Part shown: positions 10,240 through 19,182 of the stretch, in pieces
Position numbering within the stretch: the stretch's first letter is position 1
Layout: the number at the start of each line of letters is the position of its first letter
Source: Silene conica
Lineage: Eukaryota; Streptophyta; Magnoliopsida; Caryophyllales; Caryophyllaceae
Length of the DNA: 64,000 nucleotides
NCBI GenBank assembly: GCA_029255685.2
Contig: CM055312.2
Location: forward strand, 50,626,202 to 50,690,201
Reading direction: 5' to 3'
Made by a program: the position numbers and the translations under genes
Notes under the pieces: model-generated
Seen by the model: the letters and a program-made list of their open reading frames with translations, nothing else
The model's database searches: none
Told to the model about the DNA's origin: nothing

Positions 10240-13200
10240 ATCTCCCCTTCTTCAAAAGGATTTGTCCTCAAATCCGGTGCATCCTCAACCTCCATGTCTT
10301 CATAATATGGACTCAAATCACCCACATTGAAGGTGCCATGGACTCCATACTCTCCCGGAAGATCAACTTTGTAAGCATTTGGACCAAGTTTTTCAATGAT
10401 CTCAAAAGGACCATCTGCCCTAGGCATTAACTTGTTCTTCCTCTTGAGTGGGAACCTCTCTTTCCTTAAGTGCACCCATACTAAGTCCCCCGGTTCAAAG
10501 CTTTTGATGTTCTTGTTCCCCTTAGCACGAGCTTTGTATTGCTCATTGGACCTCTCAATTTGCCTCTTCACTTGTTGGTGGATGTTAAGCATTTGTTCCA
10601 CTCTTTTCTTAGCATCATAATCCATGGAAACCCTCTTGATAGGAGCCAAATCAGTAGGTATGAGGGGGTTCTCACCATACACAACCTCAAAGGGAGACTT
10701 GCCCGTGCTTGTTGATGGGGCTCTATTGAAGGCAAACTCGGCTTGAGCTAGCTTGAGATCCCAATCCTTCAAAGACTTAGCCACTATACACCTTAGGATC
10801 TTCCCTAGAGTCTTGTTAGTAACCTCGGTTTGCCCATCGGTTTGAGGATGATGAGAGGTACTAAACAAGAGTCTAGTATTAAGTAGCTTCCATAGGGTCC
10901 TCCAAAAGTGACTCACGAACTTGGTATCCCTATCCGACACAATGGACCTTGGCACACCATGTAACTTGACAATCTCCTTGAAGTATAGCTCGGCAACACT
11001 ACTAGCATCTTCTGTTTTCTTGCAAGCAATGAAGTGAGCCATCTTGCTAAAACGATCCACAACCACCATGATAGAATCCTTTCCTCTTTGAGTTCTTGGT
11101 AGTGCAACAATGAAATCCATACTTAGGTCCTCCCATGGCTTGTTTGGGACGGGTAAGGGTGTGTAGGGGGCTGTTTTGAAATGAGCCTTCGAATGTTGAC
11201 AAGGAGCACACCTCTTGATCACATCTTGCACATCCCCAAACATCTTAGGCCAATAGAATTGCTCTTGGAGGATGTCATAGGTCTTTTGTATGCCAAAGTG
11301 GCCGGCCAGCCCATTGGAATGTACCTCTTTCACAAGCAAGTTTCTATAGGGACTCTTTGGTATGCACAATCGGTTCCTCAAGAACAAGAACCCCTCTTGA
11401 AGCCAATACTTGCCTCCTTCCTTCCCACGCCCCTCATTGAGCAACTCCCACTCCTCCTTGAAGTCTACATCTTCATGATAAAGCTCCTTCATATACTCAA
11501 ACCCAAGCACCCTTTGCTCCATGTAACTCAACATGAGTGACCTCCTAGACAAAGCATCCGCTACCACATTGTTCTTACCCTCAATGTATTTGCTTGAAAA
11601 GTTAAAGGATTGGAGGAACTCTACCCACTTAGCATGTCTATGGTTTAACTTATGTTGCCCATTGATGTATTTGAGGGCCTCATGGTCAGAATGTAACACA
11701 AAAGGCTTTGGTTTAAGGTAGTGACTCCAATGGTTTAAGGTTCTAATGATGGCATAAAACTCTTTGTCATAGGTTGAATAGTTGAGCTTAGCACCACTCA
11801 ACTTCTCACTAAAGTATGCTATGGGCTTGTGTTCTTGTACTAGGACAGCCCCAATGCCAACACCACTTGCATCACACTCAACCTCAAACAACTTTTCGAA
11901 ATTGGGTAAGGAAAGAATAGGAGACTCACATAGCTTGTTCTTGATATCATTGAAAGAAGTTTCTGCCCTTGGTGTCCATTTGAACTCCCCCTTCTTCATA
12001 CACTCGGTTATGGGAGCCATGATGGTGCTAAAATCTTTGATGAACCTCCTATAGAAGGATGCTAAGCCATGGAAACTCCTCACCTCCGTTATGTTCTTAG
12101 GTATAGGCCAAGACTCAATGGCTTTTATCTTCTCTTGATCAACCAAAATGCCACGGTCAGAAATGATGAACCCCAAGAATTGAACTTCCCTTTGCATAAA
12201 AGAGCACTTCTCTAGCTTCCCATACAACTTGTGCTCCCTAAGTGTTTCAAACAAGATTTGGAGGTGCTTAAGGTGTTCCTCCTCGGATGGACTATAGATG
12301 AGTATGTCATCAAAGTACACAACTACAAACTTCCCCAAGTGTGGCCTAAGCACCTCGGTCATGAGCCTCATGAAGGTGCTAGGTGCATTAGAAAGACCAA
12401 ATGGCATCACAAGCCACTCATACAACCCATGCTTAGTCTTGAAGGCTGTTTTCCACTCGTCACCCTCCTTGATCCTCACTTGGTGGTACCCTTGCCTTAG
12501 ATCAACCTTAGAGAACAACTTAGCTCCACTTAGCTCATCCAAAATGTCATCAAGCCTAGGTATAGGGAACCTATACTTGGTGGTGATGTTGTTGATGGCC
12601 CTACTATCCGTACACATCCTCCATGAACCATCTTTCTTTGGCACAAGCAAGGCCAGAACCGCACAAGGACTAAGGGACTCTCTCACGAAACCCTTGCTTA
12701 TGAGTTCACTAATTTGTTGTTGTAGCTCTTGTGTGGCTTTTGGGTCACTCCTATAGGCTGCCTTGTTTGGTAATGTGGCTCCCGGAATAAGATCAATTTG
12801 GTGTTCAATGCCTCTATATGGAGGTAGGCCACTAGGAAGCTCACTAGGGAACACATCTTCATATGCCTTAAGCAAGTTTTGAACCTCTATGGACAGCCCC
12901 TCTTCTCCTTCCCCACGGCCTGTTTTGGCTACTAAGAGGTACACATCATCCTCCCCCCTTAGTTCTTGCAACATCTCGGCCTCATTAATCAATAGGACCT
13001 CTCTTGAAGGTTCAAGCATGGATGGTGGTGTTGTGCTTTTGATGGATGGTGGTAGGGGTGTTAGTATGACTTTCCTTGAACCAAACTTGAAAGAGTAAGT
13101 GTTATCCCTCCCATGATGGACAGAATCTCTATCAAACTCCCATGGCCTCCCAAGCAACAAATGACAAGCATCCATAGGCAACACATCACAAAGGACCTCA

Positions 13201-13961
13201 TCATTGTAGTTCTTGCCAATTGAGAAGGGTACAACACATTGCTTATCCACTCTAACTTCTGCCCCTTTGTTTAGCCACCTCAATTTGTAAGGACTAGGGT
13301 GTTCTTGGGTGGTTAAAGATAGTTTTTCAACAAGGGTACTTGAGGCCACATTGGTACAACTCCCTCCATCTATGATCACATTACAAACCCTATCTTTGAT
13401 GGTGCATCTAGAACGAAAGATTTGTTGTCTTTGGTCCATTTCTAAGGGTTGTGGTTGGGTGTGCATCACTCTCCATGTGACTAGGCTAAGTCCCGCATCC
13501 GGCATCACCACCTCATCCTCTACTTCCTCCGACACTTCCTCCATATCATCACACACAAGGATCTCATCTTCACCCCAATGGACTACTTCAAATGTGCTAA
13601 GGGCTCTTTTGGAAGCACAATCTTTTGCAAAATGGCCATAGCCTTGACATTGGTAGCATCTTTTGAGGGGAATGGGCTGTTTTTGTGTGGTATTAGTTTC
13701 TGATTTTTTGTCAAAGGTGGTGGTTCGATTTTGTGTGGGTGGTTCATTGGTTTTGGTTCCAAAAGGAGGCTTAGGTGTAGGTTGTTTTTGTGGCTGTTTT
13801 TGTGTAGCATTGGTTCGACCCTTACCCATCTTTTCCACCCTCATAGCCAAGTTCACGGCTTCATCAAAGGACCATACTTGTTGCATCTTGACTCTACTAG
13901 CAATGTGGTAATCTAGGCCCTCAACAAACCTAGCAATTTTCTGTTCGGGTTTCTCATTCAT
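10206..13961 (-). CDS. Gag C-terminus plus Pol polyprotein (PR-RT-RH-INT)
   Basis: This 1,251-residue retrotransposon polyprotein would make and integrate the DNA copy. Residues 1-100 are the capsid tail. A CCHC knuckle lies at 102-115 (CYQCQGYGHFAKDC). The protease motif is at 196-201 (IIDGGS). Reverse transcriptase spans about 395-575 with YFDD at 549-552. RNase H spans about 692-808 with D697, E734, D759 and D802. The integrase zinc motif includes H881, H888, C918 and C921, and its catalytic triad D949, D1010, E1046 has the canonical 35-residue gap. All catalytic residues are present. The N-terminal Gag lies upstream in another frame; the first ATG overlaps its stop as ATGA. The C-terminal DLRTNP (1230-1235) is encoded by the PPT-proximal hairpin. 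Confidence 0.93.
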   Translation of the reverse strand: MNEKPEQKIARFVEGLDYHIASRVKMQQVWSFDEAVNLAMRVEKMGKGRTNATQKQPQKQPTPKPPFGTKTNEPPTQNRTTTFDKKSETNTTQKQPIPLKRCYQCQGYGHFAKDCASKRALSTFEVVHWGEDEILVCDDMEEVSEEVEDEVVMPDAGLSLVTWRVMHTQPQPLEMDQRQQIFRSRCTIKDRVCNVIIDGGSCTNVASSTLVEKLSLTTQEHPSPYKLRWLNKGAEVRVDKQCVVPFSIGKNYNDEVLCDVLPMDACHLLLGRPWEFDRDSVHHGRDNTYSFKFGSRKVILTPLPPSIKSTTPPSMLEPSREVLLINEAEMLQELRGEDDVYLLVAKTGRGEGEEGLSIEVQNLLKAYEDVFPSELPSGLPPYRGIEHQIDLIPGATLPNKAAYRSDPKATQELQQQISELISKGFVRESLSPCAVLALLVPKKDGSWRMCTDSRAINNITTKYRFPIPRLDDILDELSGAKLFSKVDLRQGYHQVRIKEGDEWKTAFKTKHGLYEWLVMPFGLSNAPSTFMRLMTEVLRPHLGKFVVVYFDDILIYSPSEEEHLKHLQILFETLREHKLYGKLEKCSFMQREVQFLGFIISDRGILVDQEKIKAIESWPIPKNITEVRSFHGLASFYRRFIKDFSTIMAPITECMKKGEFKWTPRAETSFNDIKNKLCESPILSLPNFEKLFEVECDASGVGIGAVLVQEHKPIAYFSEKLSGAKLNYSTYDKEFYAIIRTLNHWSHYLKPKPFVLHSDHEALKYINGQHKLNHRHAKWVEFLQSFNFSSKYIEGKNNVVADALSRRSLMLSYMEQRVLGFEYMKELYHEDVDFKEEWELLNEGRGKEGGKYWLQEGFLFLRNRLCIPKSPYRNLLVKEVHSNGLAGHFGIQKTYDILQEQFYWPKMFGDVQDVIKRCAPCQHSKAHFKTAPYTPLPVPNKPWEDLSMDFIVALPRTQRGKDSIMVVVDRFSKMAHFIACKKTEDASSVAELYFKEIVKLHGVPRSIVSDRDTKFVSHFWRTLWKLLNTRLLFSTSHHPQTDGQTEVTNKTLGKILRCIVAKSLKDWDLKLAQAEFAFNRAPSTSTGKSPFEVVYGENPLIPTDLAPIKRVSMDYDAKKRVEQMLNIHQQVKRQIERSNEQYKARAKGNKNIKSFEPGDLVWVHLRKERFPLKRKNKLMPRADGPFEIIEKLGPNAYKVDLPGEYGVHGTFNVGDLSPYYEDMEVEDAPDLRTNPFEEGEIEMNQGDLSTT
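10258..10275 (-). promoter_or_regulatory. PPT-proximal AGGA-loop hairpin, gypsy element
   Basis: On the plus strand this reads GGATTTG-TCCT-CAAATCC, a perfect 7-bp stem whose loop is AGGA in element sense. It lies 18 nt inside the 3' LTR, with the purine tract GAAGAAGGGGAGAT between. It also encodes DLRTNP of Pol. Confidence 0.72.
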
Positions 13962-14581
13962 TTCACATTGTAGAGTGAGTTGTTCAAACTCCCTAGGTAA
14001 GTCTCAAGTGGTTGTTGGTCTTGTTTAAGGGTGGTGAGTTTAACAAACATGTCTTGAGTGTAGTCGCTTGGTACAAACTTTTCCTTGAGTTTCTTTTTTA
14101 ACTTAGTCCATGACTTAATGGTTTCTTTACCCTCCCTTCTCCTTTGGTTTTTCATGTTCTCATACCAAAGAGAGGCATAGCCTTTGAACTTAAGGATAGC
14201 AACTTTAAAAGCCTTAGAATCAGAATATCCTTTAAATTCAAAGACTCTCTCAACACTTCTAAGCCAATCTATGAGGTCCTCGGGATTTAAATTACCAAGA
14301 AATTCAGGAAATTCTACCTTGACATCTTTGTTGAGGCCTCCATGGTGAGCTTCTATGGTGGACTCCTCGGAATCTGAGTTGGCCTCCTCTTCCTCCTCGT
14401 GAACTCCTCTTCCAGCCCCCACAAAGCCACGCCCCCAGCCCCTTCCACGGTTTGGTTGTGCTCCTCTCCTTGGAGTAGGGATGTTAGCCATTATGGTGTT
14501 CATGGCCTCCATCATGACTTGAACTTCCTCATGTAGAGTCTCCAACTTAGTCTCCATACCAGCTATTCTCTCTTCACTCAT
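13958..14581 (-). CDS. Gag N-terminal/capsid frame of gypsy element
   Basis: This 207-residue frame begins with a short predicted coiled coil (residues 1-35), a Gly/Arg-rich stretch (about 40-65) and an acidic segment. The Ty3-type capsid core follows (about 90-195; VEFPEFLGNLNPEDLIDWLR and the ASLWYENM region). It stops just where family members continue into the rest of Gag. The downstream 1,251-residue frame picks up the same domain, so one base appears lost or gained near 13995-14005, or the shift is programmed. The product packages element RNA. Stop and next start overlap by four bases (ATGA). Confidence 0.87.
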   Translation of the reverse strand: MSEERIAGMETKLETLHEEVQVMMEAMNTIMANIPTPRRGAQPNRGRGWGRGFVGAGRGVHEEEEEANSDSEESTIEAHHGGLNKDVKVEFPEFLGNLNPEDLIDWLRSVERVFEFKGYSDSKAFKVAILKFKGYASLWYENMKNQRRREGKETIKSWTKLKKKLKEKFVPSDYTQDMFVKLTTLKQDQQPLETYLGSLNNSLYNVK

Positions 14582-14636
14582 GGTTGTTTTTTTGTATTTT
14601 TAATGTAGCTAGGGATGTATCCTCACAAAGAAAAAT

Positions 14637-14653
14637 CTAAGCTCTGATAACCA
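14637..14653 (-). other. Primer binding site of gypsy element
   Basis: On the minus strand, TGGTTATCAGAGCTTAG lies two bases from the 5' LTR. It matches the initiator tRNA-Met complement TGGTATCAGAGC with one extra T. Confidence 0.75.
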
Positions 14654-14655
14654 AT

Positions 14656-15477
14656 TGAACTAAAACTAGTTAGATTTAGTACTTAGTCATTTTTGAAGTC
14701 GAAAACAGAAAGTTTAGAGGGGTTTGTGTATGTCGTTTCTTGTGATGTTTTCACTTGGGATATGGACTTAGTTAAGCACACAGCCACTAACCAAGAACTA
14801 GTTATCCTACCAGCACTAAGCAAAGCAAAATAACAAGCCAAAGCACTAAGCAAATGACTTCTACAAGCACTAAGCAATGTAGTTTAGAAAACTTAGAAAA
14901 GTTTCTGATTTATAAGCTCAATTCAATCTGCCTTGTGAGTGTTAGAATGGATGCTTTTATAGACCAAGCAAACCAATCCACACCCTACATTACATGTTAA
15001 TCTTGTGGTGCACAAAAGTTTCAGAAAATAAGCGAAAGTACAAGCCTTGGCAACGGCTGTCTTGGGGCTAAAAACTGAGCAAAACAGGCTGCTCTTACAT
15101 TGATAGTGACCTTGCCTTGCTTTACCTTACACAAAACAGTTTTTCAGACCCTTTTGCAGCTCCTTTTTGATGCTTAAAACAGCCCTTGTTGACCTTCCTT
15201 TCTAGGCATTTGATCCCTTTAGCTTTCTATGATGTCTCCACAAAAGAGGAAATAAGGAACCTTGAGCATGTGCTTAGCCGTGGCCCCTTATTTACCTTAG
15301 CATCAGATTTGTTTTGCTTGCATAAACTAACATAACATAACTTAACATGACATAAAAATGTCCCACCCTTTAGGATATGTACTTGGTAGGACTTAAGAGT
15401 GCCTTAGAGCAGCCCCTTGGACGAAATAGAGCTTGGACTTGACTTAGGTAGTAGATAGGTCACCTTGGTTCATTTCA
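14656..15477 (-). repeat. 5' LTR of gypsy element, with TATA box
   Basis: This is the 822-bp partner of 9418-10239. On the minus strand CTATAAAAG (14954-14962) is a good TATA box, about 300 bp from the primer-side end, so transcription would proceed toward gag. GTTTG target duplication follows at 15478. Confidence 0.9.
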
Positions 15478-15567
15478 GTTTGTTATTTTAGTTTGTTATT
15501 AGTTTGTTAAAGTTGTTACTAGACTGTTAGGTGGTTACTAGTTTGTTACAAGTTTGTTACAAGTTAG

Positions 15568-15770
15568 TGTAACAACCCGACCTACCACGGTCGTAACACA
15601 ATCCCAATAAGATGGGTGCACACTTTTGGGCCCATTATTTGTCCTCACTTAAGCCTAAAAGTACAAGGCCTTGTTACTAAGTGGTGGGTGGAAGTTATTA
15701 TAAACATATCACAAGCCTCACATTCTACCCATGTGGGACAACTTTCCTCCCATACTCTTGGAGTGTTACA
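15568..15770 (-). repeat. TRIM LTR, left copy (3' in element sense)
   Basis: This 203-bp LTR ends GTGTTACA. It contains about 12 bp around 15621-15636 (CTTTTGGGCCC region) that are absent from the right copy. Confidence 0.88.
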
Positions 15771-15789
15771 AACTCCCCCACTTAAATAA

Positions 15790-15807
15790 CACAACGTCCT
15801 CGTTGTG
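15790..15807 (-). promoter_or_regulatory. PPT-proximal AGGA-loop hairpin, TRIM
   Basis: On the plus strand this reads CACAACG-TCCT-CGTTGTG, a perfect 7-bp stem with loop AGGA in element sense. It is 19 nt from the left LTR, with the purine tract AAGTGGGGGAGTT between. The core is only 147 bp, so this hairpin takes up about an eighth of it. Confidence 0.72.
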
Positions 15808-15917
15808 CCTCAAACTTGACCACAACCAGGGCCAGAATCCTCCCCCGCTAGGTGTGTGACCCGGGTACTCCCGACCACAGGCTCACCACACGGTCGCAGA
15901 GTCGCTTTGATACCATT

Positions 15918-16108
15918 TGTAACAACCCGACCCACCACGGTCGTAACACAATCCCAATAAGATGGGTGCACATTATTTGTTCTCACTTAAGCCTAAAAGT
16001 ACAAGGCCTTGTTACTAAGTGGTGGGTGGAAGTTATTATAAATATATCACAAGCCTCACATTCTACCGATGTGGGACAACTTTCCTCCCATACTCTTGGG
16101 GTGTTACA
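15918..16108 (-). repeat. TRIM LTR, right copy (5' in element sense)
   Basis: This 191-bp LTR matches the left copy apart from a short deletion and a few substitutions. It is flanked on the right by the GTTAG target duplication. Confidence 0.88.
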
Positions 16109-16739
16109 GTTAGTTATTACCTAGTTAGTTATTTTAGGGTTGGTAGGATTAGTTTATTTTAATTCTTTAACAACCTAGATATAGTTTTATTTTTCAGATT
16201 TAATAAGGATTATATTTAATCCAATTAGATGGTTTTAGGACTCCCATTCCAAGACGGATTCAAGTTGTTTACTCATAGAAGGCGTGTGGTTGTTTGGACG
16301 TGTGCTACTACCTATATATAGGGCACATCGTCTTCTTTATTTGCAAGTTAATCAAGTTATAATAAAAATACAAACTTTTCTTTTAAGTGTTGCTTAAAGA
16401 ATCCGTACTCATCGAGTGTTGATCCAAGCAGTTAATATTTGTCGCGTTTCAAGTATTGACACGATTTACAAACTATAGGTCTAGGGAGTAAATCACCATT
16501 GTTTGTACTATAGGTCTAGGGCAAACAAATATCCTTCTACCTTGAGGATTCGCCTCAAGACCGTCACAACTACAATCATCACCATCGCCACCACCATCAT
16601 CGTTCATCATTCATATTTCATCCAAGATTCATACAAGATCGTTCCATACAAACACCTAAATTACTAATTTCATCCAAAATTGTTCTTAAAGATTCCAAGA
16701 AGCTTCCGCGGACGATTTCGTTGTCAAGAATTCGTATCA

Positions 16740-17136
16740 GCTTTCCTTTCTTGGCCTATCTTGCAACTCTCTACTTGTATGGATTTCTTTTGGGTGTAAA
16801 TGAGCGGTGAATACCGAAATCTAATAAGTTATTACTCTGGGAAATAGCTATTCTAAGAATGTCTTCACTCAAAATAAAACGCAACTCCATAGATATGGGG
16901 TCTACAACAGTAATATGTGTAGCACTTGAGGCAACTCCTTGATTTGTAACCATTCTATGGCTCCGTTAGCTTCTCGCTATGCTTGATTTTCACTATCCAA
17001 CTACTGCTGGAAATGATGGTTTTGAATTTGTTTACCAATCCAAGAAGATTATTACTCACTAGCTCCTCTTTGGTAACTAAGTTGGAGGATGCATGGTGGA
17101 TTTTTTTATGGTGAGGTATAGAAAAGAAGAAGATCG
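16740..17136. other. Unassigned DNA between LTR element and LINE
   Basis: The first five bases (GCTTT) look like the right target duplication of the outer Ty3-type element. The rest has only two short minus-strand frames (about 60 residues each) with no recognised motif. It may be the 3' untranslated part of the adjacent minus-strand LINE, but no poly(A) tail is visible. Confidence 0.35.
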
Positions 17137-17580
17137 TCAATGATTAGCCCTAAAAGCTAATGAGTGAGCGATCTTATTCAAAGATCTAGGACAATAACTG
17201 ATAGAGACACAATGCATAATACCAAAAACAGAAGCTATAGAGGTGATAATTTGCTTGTTGCATTGACTAATAGGAGATAGACCCGTGACTTGATAAATCA
17301 ACTCCAAACAATCCACATCAATGTCAATGTGTCTATATCCCAAATTAGGAGCAACTAAAATGGACTCCTAAAGAGCCAAGGCTTCAGCTTGAAGAGGAGA
17401 AAAAGCCCAAAACCGCTTCGAACCAAGTCGTGTAACATTACTCTGTCCGTCCCATAAGAACCATCTTGCCACAACATCCAAAGAAGTAGACCAAGCTGCA
17501 TCACACTTTAATTGAATTGATGAACTACACAGATTACCACCAATAATCATGAAAGGATAAAAGTTTCGGATGCTTTGCAT
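17137..17580 (-). pseudogene. LINE RNase H domain (two frames)
   Basis: The first half (17368-17580) has the start of the fold (LKCDAAWS) and ends with QAEALAL, carrying the expected first Asp and Glu. The second half (17137-17343) contains DCLEL and the closing region with NKIAHSLAFRA. This arrangement is typical of the RNase H at the C-terminus of plant L1-type ORF2. The halves lie in separate open frames with a break near 17344-17367. Confidence 0.75.
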
Positions 17581-17681
17581 ATACAGGAGAAGGAATCCTT
17601 AAGATCTAAATGCTTGTCTTGATGAAGATAGACATTCAAAACAGATGCCGATTCCTTATATAAGAAATCCATGATAGGGAC

Positions 17682-18387
17682 TAGGGATGTCAATGGGGCG
17701 GGTCTTGGCGGGTCTTGCCCCGCACTCGCCCCACGTGGGGCGGGTGTGGGTAATAATTTGGTGGGTCGTGGGGCGGGGATGGGTTTCAAAATCATCATTC
17801 GTCGCGGGTCGCAGGGCGGGTGCGGGTATCACATGAGACCCGCCTCATACCCATCCCGCTCGCCCCGCCCCACATGTCCCCGCCCCGCTTATATCCACCT
17901 AATAAATAATAATATCTAATAGTAATATATAGATAAAAAATATAACTTAAAAGATTAAAACAAAACTTTTAATAAATAATTAACCCTACCCAGTAGTCCA
18001 ATAAGTCCCAAACAAGTAAGTAACCTCTACTTAGTAGTCCAATAAGGCAATACTCACTAGTTCACTACTCAGTATTCCGTATTTAGGTTGCTGTTTCGTG
18101 GTATATTTGTTTGTAAAACCGTTTCATGACTCAATGGACTCTAGTTAATTGAATGTTCAGGGCTTTTGCGAAAACTTATTTGTATAAGTAGTACGACTAG
18201 TAGATTTTAGATTCACGATTTACATTTCCTGAGGAGCTAGGCGGGTCAATGGGTCCCCGTGGGGCGGGGACGGTTTTGAAAGGTTCAACCCGCCGCGGGT
18301 CGCGGGGCGGGCGCGGGTGCGCATTTATAGTTCGTGCGGCGGGCGCGGGTTGGCCCCCCCGCTCCGCACCCCCCATTGACATCCCTA
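17682..18387. mobile_element. Non-autonomous hAT-type element, 706 bp
   Basis: Terminal inverted repeats TAGGGATGTCAATGGGG and its complement (17 bp exact) flank the element, bordered by perfect 8-bp target duplications ATAGGGAC (17674-17681 and 18388-18395). An 8-bp duplication with such short repeats indicates the hAT superfamily. Both ends are GC-rich with GCGGGTGCGGGT-like subterminal repeats, while the middle is AT-rich. There is no transposase. Short frames inside it are low-complexity products of the GC-rich ends. Confidence 0.9.
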
Positions 18388-18395
18388 ATAGGGAC

Positions 18396-19174
18396 CAAAT
18401 TTTCAGCAGCTCCGTGATCATGATTGAGAAAATGGGAATTATTACAGAAAACCCAAATACACCATAAAATGTTAATGAAATTAATGGTAGCAGCTGGATT
18501 ACCATTATCCTTTTTTTGGAGCAAAATTCAAACAATTTTAAAGCCAATCACAAAAAGGAATATTTGAGTCATTTAATGTATTAATACCAACAGGAGAAGC
18601 ACACCAAATATGCCTAGTAATCTCACAATCCCTAAAAAGATGTTCAAGGGATTCCACCATATCATTTTCATGACAGAGGACACAAAAGCCCGTCCAATTC
18701 AACAGTCTTTTAAAGAACGAGATCTTGTATCAAGTCTTCCTTGATCATTATTAGATGCATTCCTTTCCTAGAAAAAATTAAAAGCATAGAAATATCCACT
18801 TTTAGTAGTCCCCAGATCGATTACCATTCCAATACACATCATCATTTGATGGTTCTTTTGGAAAAAAAATTGATAAAAAGAAAGGAATTGCTGCATCACC
18901 ACAAATCTCACGTATGGCATCCACATTCCATGTAGCATCAGTATTTTGAAATTAAGCCACAAATAACTTCGGAATTTCAATAGTACTGGCATACGAAAGA
19001 TTCAGACATGTTTCCCAAAGATTTACCATCCAGCCCACGATCTTTCCAGACATCCACATAAGAAGGAAAACCAATCTCCCAAACGAGATCCTTTTTTAGA
19101 AGCTTTAACCCCCAACCAAAACTCCGGATACCCCAAAAAACATTTGAGCCAGTAAATAAATCCTTATCCTGCAA
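18396..19174 (-). pseudogene. LINE ORF2 C-terminal and zinc-binding region
   Basis: The minus-strand translation in shifting frames gives typical L1-type downstream segments. These are the DKDLFTGSNVFWGIRS region (18977-19174), then a stretch around 18790-18960 with a W.G...SGYFYAF-like pattern. At about 18600-18740 comes a zinc-binding motif with CVLC, ES.EHLF and DCE spacing. Several frame changes are needed to follow it, so it is decayed. Confidence 0.7.
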
Positions 19175-19182
19175 ATCGTTAT

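Larger units (their letters stand above)
9418..15477 (-). mobile_element. Young Ty3/gypsy retrotransposon, nearly intact
   Basis: Two 822-bp LTRs (9418-10239, 14656-15477) flank an internal region read on the minus strand with gag and complete pol. Target duplications GTTTG lie at 9413-9417 and 15478-15482. By eye the LTRs differ at about two positions (near 9547 and 9569), implying recent insertion. Domain order PR-RT-RNase H-INT places it in Ty3/gypsy. The pol frame runs 34 bp into the 3' LTR, an overlap described for CRM chromoviruses, but no chromodomain was recognised and the lineage stays open. Confidence 0.92.
15568..16108 (-). mobile_element. TRIM (miniature LTR retrotransposon), 541 bp
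   Basis: Two short LTRs (15568-15770, 203 bp; 15918-16108, 191 bp) flank a 147-bp non-coding core, with perfect GTTAG target duplications (15563-15567 and 16109-16113). On the minus strand the core starts with a primer-site-like TGGTATCAAAGC (15905-15916) and ends with a purine tract next to the left LTR. The LTRs start TGTAACA and end TGTTACA. It has no coding capacity, so mobilisation would need enzymes from other elements. I see no 5S-rRNA-like sequence of the Cassandra type. Confidence 0.9.
4258..16739 (+). mobile_element. Old Ty3-type gag-protease retrotransposon with nested insertions
   Basis: Once the nested insertions are removed, two LTRs of about 1.04-1.06 kb flank an internal region of about 1.97 kb (7100-9070). 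The internal region starts with an initiator tRNA-Met primer site and ends with a purine tract. It encodes only decayed gag, a CCHC knuckle and a retroviral-type protease; reverse transcriptase, RNase H and integrase are absent, so the element was non-autonomous. Flanks GCTTC (4253-4257) and GCTTT (16740-16744) form a probable 5-bp target duplication with one mismatch. The LTRs differ at many positions, so this is the oldest LTR element in its nest. Confidence 0.82.
9071..16739 (+). repeat. 3' LTR of outer Ty3-type element (twice interrupted)
   Basis: This is the homologue of the 5' LTR, starting after the purine tract and ending TTCGTATCA at 16739. It is interrupted by a gypsy element (9418-15477) and a TRIM (15568-16108). 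The remaining LTR sequence (9071-9417, 15483-15567, 16114-16739) totals about 1.06 kb and aligns through both junctions with 4258-4919 and 6720-7099. Confidence 0.82.

Noticed and set aside
9418..15477. Endogenous pararetrovirus
   Set aside because: There are LTRs, target duplications and an integrase with a full catalytic triad; no movement protein is seen.
15568..16108. Cassandra-type TRIM with 5S rRNA promoter
   Set aside because: No 5S-like internal promoter boxes are visible in the LTRs.
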